Source: Henricia sp. BOLD:AAB3569 (Eukaryota > Echinodermata > Asteroidea > Spinulosida > Echinasteridae). Taken from it: a stretch of 64,000 nucleotides of DNA. The first letter of the stretch is position 1. Every line of letters starts with the position of its first letter. The notes under the pieces are model-generated. The model saw nothing but the letters and a program-made list of their open reading frames with translations. It made no database searches and was not told where the DNA came from. The DNA lies in contig JBBELK010000438.1 in NCBI GenBank assembly GCA_037783545.1, forward strand, positions 620,001 through 684,000. The letters run 5' to 3'. The position numbers were made by a program, and so were the translations under genes. Of the stretch, positions 36,201 through 48,200 are shown one piece after another.

Positions 36201-39200
36201 CCCCTCCCCTTCCCCCTCCCCTTCCCCCTCCCCTTCCCCCTCCCCTTCCCCCTCCCCTTCCCCCTCCCCTTCCCCCTCCCTTCCCCCATCCGTGTGTACA
36301 TACTTTATGGACCGCCTCTAATTACCCTTTATTCAAGAAATATTACATCAAACGTTTTCTTGACCACATGTTTTTAGGCAATGGTCTTGGAGATGGGTGA
36401 TTCAGGACTCCAGTTTGATAACTGTGGCATTGGCGGTTTCCCGCCATACGTTGTCATGCTTGCAATCGACGCAGTCTTGTATCTACTACTGGCTATCTAC
36501 TTTGACAATGTCATTCCAGGTAATGGAATTTATAATGCTCTCAAAGATGTGACCACAGCACAGTGGTTTAAGACCCAGACATTTCGGCCGATTTTGGTTT
36601 GCAGTTTTTTGACTTATAACAAGTCAGTTGTATCTGAAACAATGGATTTGGGGCAAAAAAGTTGTTTGTGCCCTGACAAATTGCCTATTTGTAGCCTTAA
36701 TGTAACTGTATGAGAATAAGCCGAGTATTTAAAACGTGCAGTCAACTGAACTAAATCCCATATTTTCCCGAATAGAAAAACAGTTTTGTGGTAATGAGCT
36801 GGGTAATGAGCTGTTTTGGATTGCAAATAGGTTGAATGGGTGTGCAAAATGACTACATCAAAGGTATATTGAAGTAAGTTTGTGGTATTTTGTCATGTCT
36901 GGGTGGTACTGGCTTTTATACCACTGTGCACAGTTAGGGCAAAGCTCAGACTGACTATAAAACGTCATGTGACTGTATGGGCAAGATACCATGGTATTGT
37001 TGAAACATAAGGGGCGTTCGAGATGCTTACACCGGGTAACACCAACTTACACCGGAGCGTTCTTTTAGCTATCACGTGATACACGAGTCTGCCCCGGTGG
37101 CAGCCACCACTACCCGAGCTCGCGGCTGGGTCTGTGGTGTAAAGCAAGGTGTAGTGACGTCACCTAGTAACCGCGAGTAGTAAGGAATCGCGACAGTTTG
37201 GAATCGCGACGTGAGTACGAAGAAAAACACTTATTTATGACACAAAATAGAAGGCGAATAGAGCTGTAAATACATTTTGCTGAATCAGTAGATGTCTGTG
37301 GGCATTGACGAAGTTTATTTGGGTACTTTAGGGCAACTATTTGTGCGTGGCGCCGGCTTCATTCTTCATCCTGAGTCAAACGATAACGGCGTTTATAAAG
37401 CTCCACCCGTACAACCTTTGACCACGTGTTCCCAGAATTCAAAGCGAGACCCTGTGTCGTTCGTTTTGCATCTTCTGGGGGCTTCCCCCGGTGTAAACCC
37501 CGTGTTACACGAGGTAAGCATCTCGAAAGCCCCCATTGTGTGTTTGTGAAATTAAGTACTCTAAGGCCCGCTTCAAACGTCGCGCGTATGCCGTGTCAAA
37601 TTAAATTTAACTTGGCACGACGTTGAAACGACGTTAGCACGGCAGTGGCTTCAAACGTCGAACTTAATTGCAAACTCCCAGTCGAGTTTAAATACATCCA
37701 ACATGGCGGATGAGTAATGTGCACGTCATGGACGTTGTGCACGTGCGTTTTCAATTCTGTCCATTGTACGTCACCATTTTATTATTTTGATGCACTTGTT
37801 TGTTGGTTATTTCTTTACTCACATACGCGCTGCGAGCATGCGCATTCCTAGTTGTGAACAATATTGCGGACCAACTTCGAACTGGAATTAAATTCGACAC
37901 GGCAGAAGCACGACGTTTGAAGCCGAGCCGTGCTTGTGCCGCACTAAATTGAGTTAGCACGGCAGACCCTGTCGAGCTAAAATCTTTTGCCGTGTCGAAC
38001 TCATTTTGCCGAGCCAAATGGCTTCAAACGTCGTGCTTGTGCCGTGTCGAATTAAAAAAATCAAGTTGAATTTAATTCGACACGGCATAAGCGCCATGTT
38101 TGAAGCGGGCCTAACACTCCTCAATCAATATGATTTCACATACACCCTAGGGAGTTGGGGTTAATTAAAAAATAGTTGTTGTGTACTGCAACTTCAAATA
38201 TTGTCTGTACAGGAACGTACGGTCAACCCAAGCCTCCGTGGTTTTGCTTCATGCCTTCGTACTGGTGCAAGGCTCGTGGAAAGGGAAATTTGATAAATGA
38301 TCTTGACGAGATAGAGCTCACAGCCCAGGATGACATGGAACGCGTGTCTCCTGAAATGAGAGCTAAAGTCGGCATCAGGTAAAAAGAATGTACTCCTATG
38401 GTTTATTACGAGCGTTTATAAGCAGTAAGCTTGGGTGGTTCTGGCGGGTATTCGGTTCCACCCAATTTTAACATGAACCAAGTTTTGGTTCAAACTTTTG
38501 TTTACCCACTGTGAGTCGGTTCCAAGGTTCTAGGTCATGGGAATCGCCTCCAACCTAAATAGAGTGCAACAGCGCGTGCAACGTAAATAGAGTGCAAACT
38601 GGCCACCAAAACTCCACCGCGCGTGGCTGGCTGGTTGGCTGGCTGGCTGTGCAGGCTGGCTGGCTGGCTGTGCAGGCTGGCTGGCTGGCTGTGCAGGCTG
38701 GCTGGCTGGCTGGCTGGCTGGCTGTGCAGGCTGGCTGGCTGGCTGTGCAGGCTGGCTGGCTGGCTGTGCAGGCTGGCTGGCTGGCTGGCTGTGCAGGCTG
38801 GCTGGCTGGCTGGCTGGCTGGCTGTGCAGGCTGGCTGGCTGTGCAGGCTGGCTGGCTGGCTGGCTGTGCAGGCTGGCTGGCTGGCTGTGCAGGCTGGCTG
38901 GCTGGCTGTGCAGGCTGGCTGTGCAGGCTGGCTGGCTGGCTGGCTGTGCAGCCTGGCTGGCTGGCTGTGCAGGCTGGCTGGCTGGCTGGCTGTGCAGGCT
39001 GGCTGGCTGGCTGTGCAGGCTGGTTGGCTGTCCTGGCTGGCTGGCTGTGCAGGCTGGCTGGCTGGCTGGCTGTGCAGGCTGGCTGGCTGGCTGGCTGTGC
39101 AGGCTGGCTGGCTGGCTGTGCAGGCTGGCTGGCTGTGCAGGCAGGCTGGCTGGCTGGCTGTGCAGGCTGTGCATTGTATCATGCATGATGTCATGTGCGT

Positions 39201-42200
39201 TGCATACTAAATAATGGCCGCTAGTTATCCTGCTTGGCCGGCGGTCGATGTCAATGTGTTGATAAAACGTTTTATGTTAATAAAACGTGCTGTTTTAGCT
39301 GCCGCAGGAAAAAAAAGCATTGACGCCCATGCTTGAAATTGACGCTCGCTTGGACCAGAGACCGAACATCGTTTTTTTTTTGCCTAAAGCTTCTGTGTGC
39401 TGAAAATTCCCACTCTCAGACTGACCACTTTTTAAATCAAAAAGTGGAGAAAGTTTTTGCGCTTCTTTTGTTGCTCAGTCATAGTTAGGTGGTGCCATTG
39501 GCAGCCGACGGCTAGAGACACCAGAGAATCCCCTTGCACTTTATGAAAAAGTGCTCTGGAATCTGTGTTGTACTGTCGTGTATCCATTTAACTTGTTAAC
39601 AGACTAATGATTGTCTTTGTTTTGATGACATATGTACATGTAGTATCCGCAATTTGACAAAGACCTACCCAGGCAGTTGGGGGAAGCCAGACGTTCTTGC
39701 AGTAAGAGGTGAGAAATTTGCCAAATGATACATTGAAATACAATTTAAATACCCGACTGTATTTTCTGAGGTCGATTTCACAAAGAAATATTTGCGACGC
39801 GTCGTAACAACTGATGAATCCGTCGCAACAACACGACTGCCAAATAAATATTTGCAACTTTTAGAAGGGTTCTGCCCTACCTCGTCCCCGTGGTCTGAAC
39901 GATCGCGCTCGACCATCCTGGGGACAACGTTGGATTCTGCCCACAACTTGCAACGTGTACTCGTCGCAAGTGTTTTGTGAAATGCAACTATAAACCCATT
40001 GTTAACTTACGAAGGGTTTAGCAAGTTGCACTGAATTTGAGCACTTGCAACGCGTCGCAAGCCTTTGTTAAATCGACCCCAGGTAACATTTGATTTTATA
40101 ATTTCTAGGGATAAGTCTGGACATCTACGAAGGCCAGATCACATGTTTGTTGGGGCATAATGGAGCCGGCAAGACCACCCTGATCAATGCTCTAACTGGC
40201 CTTGTACCGGCCGACAGCGGCCATGCTACCATCTGTGGCTATAGCATCAGGGATCCCATACAGATGCAGAAGATTCGCTCCATGATGGGCGTATGCTCAC
40301 AGGATAATACACTGTTTGATAAGTTGACACCACGAGAACACCTGAAGGTGTATGCTGGATTGAAAGGGGTTGCACGAGAGGATATAGAGGCAGAGGTACA
40401 AAATTGATTTGATATTGTTTTAGGCAAATTTAACCCGATATTTTTATTAGCAATGTTTGTAAAGGCATGTGTCGTTTCGGAATGTTTAAGGTATGAATCT
40501 CTTTAAAAATCACTCAAAAATATGATGCTATGAATAAATTCCATTTGGTACAGGTTTTAGACCCTAAACATGTTACCTTGATATACTTTTACAAACTGGG
40601 TAATTCCCAAAATTAGGGGTCCAAAATGTTTGGTGTCCCAGTTACGTACGACACTCTCTGCTTCAAAATCACCACTTATGACCACAAATTCTCAGTAATG
40701 GACTATGGCCATTTGTTTTCTGATTCCTGAAAAATATTCAAAACAAAAGACCATAAAGGCTTATCATTTGTTTTATGGTATTGAATAGGAGTTTGGTGTC
40801 CCGGGTTACCTGCGCCAATGAAAATTGGCTGTAGAATGAGTTTGCACTAACCTTGGTGCCATATCTACACACAAACATTAAATTTGAGTGGCATTTGTAC
40901 AAATAAAAATATTTGTTTCTACTGGGAAACCACTTTCAATCATTAAAAACACTTGAAGCATGTCACACTTTTGGACCCGTAATTTTGGGAATTATCCAAC
41001 TACAAAGTTTCTCTCTCAAATTGGGACAAAACCCATCAATTGCAAAGAAAAACCTCCCTAGCAACAGGAAACGTTTACCGAGCAACGAGTACAGTAAACA
41101 GTTATTTATATTGGCCAGCTTGGTGGTTGAGTGCTTACGACGTCTGTCTAGTTTGCAGGAGGACGTGGGTTCGAGTCCCACCCGAGCACGCTATGAAGTT
41201 CTCTCTTAGGGCAAAGCAAAAGCCTAATTAATAATTCATTCTTCCCGACGCAAGCCAGGTAGCATTATCTCACCAGTTCTTTCTAATGCTGTAATTTAGT
41301 TATTTTACAAGATAGGAAACAAAATGGGGAGAGAGAGAACTCTATGCAGCTGGGATGTTCTAGATGCATTTAGTCAAACAATTTGCCAAAAATGTGCAAA
41401 TAAACAGAATAATTGGACATAACAAAAATGTTAAGCAGCCAATCAGTTACCATGGTGACTGGGTCTAAACATTCACTGATAATCTGAAACGTCCAATGCT
41501 AAAGTTCAAGGAAACAATTCACTGGTTTTTACACAGTAACCTTGGAAACCCAAAACAGGTGACGTTTTCACTTTAGTATTCTGTTATAGATTTTTTTCTA
41601 CAAATGTCTATGTGAGAGTACACTACTCACAATAAGTTTGGGATATTGTGGGGTGTATGCATATATTTTATTGAGGGTATGCATTCTGCTTGAATGATTT
41701 TGTGTATGATTAGACAGTTGTATCTGCATGACAGACACACCTTGTCACAGGAATAGGCGAAAACAGTCATTTGACGAAAAAAAATCCAAAAACCACAACG
41801 TACCAATACTTGTTTTGAGTAGTGTAGTGCGGTAATATAATCTACCTTATATTTAGAATTCCAACAATGTCACTTCTGAATTTGAGATGAGCTGCCAGCA
41901 GCATGTTATCGAGGTTATTTGTTTCTCTTTAATAGGCTGATAAAATCTTGAAACTGACCATGCTGGACCAGTCGGCCAACACCAGGTCTATAAACCTCAG
42001 CGGTGGACAGAAACGCAAACTGTGTGTTGGCATTGCACTCATTGGAAACCCCAGGGTACGTATTGCGAAAGCGGGACATTGGTATATGTGCGACGAGGGG
42101 GCGCATCCTCGTTATATTACATACATGTATAACCCCCAACACCTTGGTTCTATTGAAATTTGTGTGCAAATTGGAGGCTTTGTTACTGTTAGGGTTAAAG

Positions 42201-45200
42201 ATAGGTTACAGGATTGTAAAACTGTTACAAATGGCATTATCTCCATGAGTGATTGAGGATGTAAATGATAAAAACCATCTTTTTGTCGCCAAGCTGTTTG
42301 CTCCCCACCGAGTTCCACAAAACCCTTGCTGAAACGAGTTTAGCTAGGCTGTATTAGACCCCCGGGCTGTTTGACTAATGAGAGATCTATACTGAACACC
42401 ATTGACCGTTTCAACCAATTATCTCGCGACGTTATTAAAAAATGTCTTTGTGAATTATATTGCCTCAAGCATTAGACCTGCCAGTATCTATTTGGAGAAA
42501 ACGTTGAAAAACTTTTCCCATGCTTTAAAGAAAGCATGCCAAGCTACTCGCCTATTTAGGCTTGTTTCGTGGCTTTATTGCATAGATTGTGATTGTAATG
42601 GATCTGAAACATAATAATGTCACATATAATAATTGTTTACATATGTGCTTTCCTACGGTCTTATGTCGTCTAGTACCCTGAGACTCCCCAATAGATTTGC
42701 AAACCTTGACGTCATTATGTTTCAGGTCCATCGTGAATTGTAGTACACAATCTGGCAACTGAAACAAAGCATTATTAAGGCGCCTTTCCTTCGGTCCGTT
42801 TTTCGTCCGTCTTGTGCGTGCGTTGCGCTCCACAGACCGATTACAGACGGATGAGCGCAGCATATACGCAACGCACGCCCAAAGGATGAAAACGGATCAA
42901 AGGAAAGGCGCCTTTACTGCGATATTGCACAATGACAAGTCACGGCTACTTTCATCGATTTCAAGAATTATTGAAAAACATCATTCAGTTACATTGCAGC
43001 TGTATATGTCTACTTAATTCATGACATTTCACCAGAATGAATGTTTCATTAGTACTTTTCCTCAAAAAATTCAACACCAAACAAGTTTTTGCAGAAGCTT
43101 GTTGTATATTCTATCATTTAAAGCCATTTTCCCACATATAATTCTAAATGTTAAGGTAATTTTTCACCTTTTCATGGAGTTGCTCTTTTGAGACCCCCAC
43201 CCAAAACTCGGGGAATGGATTTTTGGAATAATTTATGTGGCCAATAATGTTGTTTTGATTGCGTTCAATCAGATTCTGTTTCTTGATGAGCCAAGTAGCG
43301 GCATGGATCCATACTCACGAAGACAGATGTGGAATCTACTCAAGAGCCAAAGACAAGGCCGAATCATGGTACTCACCACGCACTTCATGGACGAAGCGGA
43401 CATTTTGGCAGGTTAGTGGTTGTCACTGACATTACCCCCCAACGTTAACGGCAGTTTCTTTGCTGCTATTGCGCCTGGAGTGCTAAATATTAAACGAGCG
43501 TGACCAGATTGTCCTAAAAATGGATTTCATTTTAACTGAACAATCATATGAAATACCTTCCTAAAATACTATCCATGGGGAGACAATGGGCAATTTGCAA
43601 TCTCCAATTTGGATGTGGAAGCAAAAAGGTTGGTGTGATAACTGCACTGCTTTATATAACTGGATAAATTAGTTCACTAAACTTTGGTAGATTTTTGACG
43701 ATATCCCTGGAAATATACATATTAGGCCGTACGGTGTGAAGTGTTTACTTCTTGTTTCGTTCCAACTCGACGGGTCTAGGAGAACTTGGTGCTGTAGACA
43801 CAGTAATAACCGAAGAACATTGTTCCGAAAAGTTCTCCAAAATAGCATCAGTCAAATTTGAGAATTTTAACGATCAAAATCGGCACTATAGTAGACAGCG
43901 ACGGAGCACCGTTTATAGTTGTTATGCGGTGGCGCTTTACAAATATATGCGCATCGGCACCATAATCCGGGCTTCGGCAGGTCGAAGGTTAGGCAACTTG
44001 GCAACTGTTGCCGTGTGTACGTACGTACATGTTGTGCAGTGTGAAAATGGCGTCAACGTACCGACACGACCGACGTGAGTTTTCCGAAATGTTTGATCCA
44101 TTTAGGCCTACATTCGATAACGACAGAGAATCCAAAAAGTTGGACAGTTCATATAGAAATGAGTTTAGGTCTCTGACTTGGCATGCTTGGTTTTGTTTGC
44201 GGAAGCTCGCCATCGCCGGTAGGCCTACCTCGATTCCAAACCATGCAAACGGCTCATCCGGCCCAGGGCTGCCGAAAAACGATTCAAAGAAAAAAAGTGC
44301 AGACTAAGGCAAACGAATAAGGGACAAACTGAGAAAGGCTGAAACCAACGATGGAGGTAAGCAGTTTTTACTCTGACAAACGAGGCCTATAACATTTTAT
44401 AAATTCTTCATGCTTTGCCTTTGGTAAGTAAATAAACTAGAGATTAATTATCGTTATAAAATGCTCGAACACCAAGGATTTGCCTTTTTCGTTAACTTAT
44501 CAAAGCAGTAGGAGCCTATGGCCTATTGGATGTCAGACAAGTCGACCCTTGAGACAAGTCGACCGCTGAGACAACTCGGCGGACACACTTAAATTTTGAA
44601 ATTAAAAAAAAATAACATTTTATTTTCAAACAATAAAAACATGTCGACCAGAACGGCCGTGTCACTGAATGGGTAAGCACCATCACCCCCCACCCCCCCC
44701 CCCCCCCCCATTTTACTTGTCTAAACGGTCGACTTGTCTCAACGGTCGACTTGTCTTTCCATTTATCGCACATACGGTCGAGTTGTCTCAACAGTCGAGT
44801 TGTCTCAACGGTCGACTTGTCTCGAGTCGAGTTGTCTCAACGGTCGACTTGTCTGACCCCCGGCCTATTTGTTGCGGATAGGCTGAGTTATAAAAAATTA
44901 AAAAATCTTGGGAAAAATGTTAGTTTGTTGATAAAAATGTAGGCCAGTAAAATTAAGCGGTAAGATTTCATGATTTTAGGGTGTGGTTGAAACCCGGAGG
45001 TAGCCGCGGAGGTCGGAGGTAACCTGGAGGTAGAATTTTTTTGTGACCGTGTAGTAGGCCTACTGCTAAGCCAGCTGTTTCAACCTACCTCCGGCTTGCA
45101 TGTTATTTTAATACAGCGTAGCTCCAGGGCCACTGTCAACGCACCAACTACACGTTAGGTACCTCCGGGTACCTCCAACCACCTCCGACCTCTGGGTTTT

Positions 45201-48200
45201 GTAAATTTCCATGATTTTATATTTTAAAAAATTTTGAAAAAAAACTGTTCTATTCCATAGGATTGTCAACTTGGAAATTGCAACTAAATTTCAATGTTTT
45301 TGTTTGAAGCTCCATGCATCGATAGGCCTACTAGTACTAGTACTACTACATGTAGTGTACATTGTGTTTGTTTCAACATCTAAAACACAAACTTTTGCAA
45401 ACTACTTACCAACCATCAGGATGTGGAATATAAATTTGCTTTAAAATTAGTGCCCTCACATTCTTACCCCACAAGTCTTTCTCAAAGGCTGAGACTTGAG
45501 GAGAGCCTTTAATAGGGTAAGAAACGAGGTCACTAATTTTGCAGCATGTTTTTGTTTTTATTTTTCTTTAATTTTTGGCAAGTTTCAGCACATCAATAAT
45601 AAGAGTGTACCCAGGTCTGATCCCTTTTTCAATTCATCTATCTATAACAGGTCATACTAATTACCGTCAACTGCCGTCATCGGTCGTCCCCAGCATTTAT
45701 CGGGCGTCCTAAGGTCACAGGCTGTTCTCGGCCATGCCGCCAGAAAAAGAAGGTAATTGTAGCCAAATCGGTGACCATTTTGAATATGATGTATGAGACA
45801 ATACCACTTCGCATTTATAGGGGTATTTTAATGCAAATATTGTGTTAGGAGTTTTGTTAGATACACGCACACAAAAGAAAGCACACCCCTTGTCCATTAA
45901 TGGTTCGACCCACATCGTCCAAAAGTAATATGGCTGCCACTGCGCTGCGCAAAGCAACCTCGCGAGAACAGTTAGATTATTTTTCCATTTTAAGCCAGAA
46001 TTTACATCTTAAATGCGAAAATTCTTTGTCATGCCATAATTGGATAATTTCTCATTAAAAGATGGCTGGTGGCAGCTGTTGATGGCAGTTGATGGTAATT
46101 ACATGTAGTAGGACCCTTCATAACACTTCAACTTGCCTTCAGGCCAAGAAAAAAATACTTGTTTCCTATTACATAAACAAACAAATTTAGGTTGGGTAAG
46201 TTGGAACTTTTTCAGCTTTGAGGGGGATAAACAAAAACAAAGTCGATCTACAGAAAGATTAGGTTCCAGGTTGGCACAACAAGTTTTACTTTTTATTGAT
46301 TTTTTGAATAAAATATCTAGGCTCTGCATGACTTTCTAGGTTGTGGCGGGTAATAGGAAACACAGCTATCTTTTTTCTTGGCCTTATCAGTGAAAATGCA
46401 AGGTTCAGTGCAAAGAAGCAGAGTTGTGCTGGCAATAATATAAGATCCTATTAACCTGCAATGCCCGTTTGTGAAACCAGTGTTGATTCTAATGTAAGGT
46501 GGTTTTCTGCTTGAAAGGTCTTGCAACGTGAAGCTGGATAGCACAATTGAGCAGCACCAGGATGGAATTCAAGTCTTTTTGCGAGAAAGTTATTCATCAG
46601 CGATTAGTTGGAAATGAAGAGGCCCTGAGGTTGTCCAAACTTACCCTACTTTTGACCAAGAATTAGCACACAAGAGGGACTTCAACTGCCATGCATTAGG
46701 TACATGTACATGTAAGTCAGTATGCTTTTAAACTAAATATGTGGGTGAAATGCACCTACATGTATTCACCAAATTGTCACCTTTTTTTATTCACTGAACA
46801 CAATGTATAGCAATCTGAGCCCCTTGTTTAACACCGGGGTTAGAATCCCTGTTGTGCAATAGGCGTATTCTTTTTAAAATGGTCTTCTTCAACCTTTCAA
46901 CCAAGTTCAAGTGCCCTCCAGATTGCCCATCAGGATTGAAATTTTAAATGTGCACAGGCAGATTATATATCAATAAAATAACTTTTCCAATATCAGGTAG
47001 GTAAAAACTTATTGAAATAAAAAAATGACAACAATAACATGGATTTGTCATTTTCTCCGCACTTGTGATCTCAGTATACCACTTGCCACAATGCTCACAT
47101 TTCGAAATTGAGAACATTAAAGTAGTGTCTTCAAAAAAATTAATTTCGTTTTAACCTAACAATCATACAAAATACCTCCCCAAACACCGGTACTTCCATG
47201 AACTGAAAACAAGAAATTTGGAGATGCGAATGGAAAAATGTTTGTGTAGTTTAGTGCACTGCTTTATGGAACCAGATGAGTTACCATAGGTATTTTTTGA
47301 ACAATATCTTTCAAAGTATACGGATTTGGAATGCATAATTTCAAAACAAAATCTCAACCTGTGGGTCAAAAATGTGATCTGGTCACGCTTCTTTAAATAA
47401 ACTTGTGATTTTTTTTCTGCACAAAACTGTAGTGTAGCCGATTTCTTACTGTAGTTTTTTTTTTCGAGATGAATTTAGAAACACGAGAAAATTGCAATGC
47501 CCCGACTGGGATTCGAACCCAGATCCTTGGCATACATGGCCAACCGCTCTACCAACTGAGCTATCTGGGCATCCCGTCGGAGCATCACAACAATCTCGTA
47601 TTTTGTATCAACAATCTTGTATTTTTTTTCCTTTATTAAGGTTGACACATTGAAACGACATCTTGAGACGGATTTTCCTCAGCTCTCAAGGTTGAACTGG
47701 ACATCAAGTATTTTGGAGCTTGGATTCACTCAAGTGATAAAGACCTCAAGATCCAAAGAGGATAGGCGCGTCAGTTGTCTTCCATATGAAAAAGTGTTGT
47801 CATCAGCCTTCAGTGATGAAATGAGGAACGTAGATCTGAATGCTGTCTCAAGCTTGCTACTATTCTCTGGGAGCCCACACAAGGCACTGCCTCAGATGGC
47901 AGAAGTATCTCATATGTGGATTCACTGAAACGGGACATACCAAGTCCCGTTTCATGCTAGACCAAGACATCTGAGGCAAGATCTCTGGGCAGGCTTGAGC
48001 TACCAATGGCCTCAACTTGATAAGTTATAAAGTCCTAAACTTTGTGCGTCATTTTGTGAGCGATGTAAACCCTGAAGACCGCTATTCTTGTTGTAACGTA
48101 ATTTATATCAGTACCCAAGGCACACAGGGCACGAAGAATGCCAGATATGCCACTCGTTTTGCCATTGGCTAAAATGTTTCTTGACAAAGAAGTCTTACTC

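Noticed and set aside
35862-36400. Long open frames of proline/leucine/serine (+) and glycine/lysine (-)
   Set aside because: Direct translation of a 12-bp minisatellite; all frames are open.
38530-39214. Open frames of about 200 codons on both strands
   Set aside because: Products of the GGCT minisatellite, no codon structure beyond the repeat.
39805-39840. Hammerhead ribozyme core (CTGATGA)
   Set aside because: No matching GAAA core or stems; it lies inside a MITE arm.
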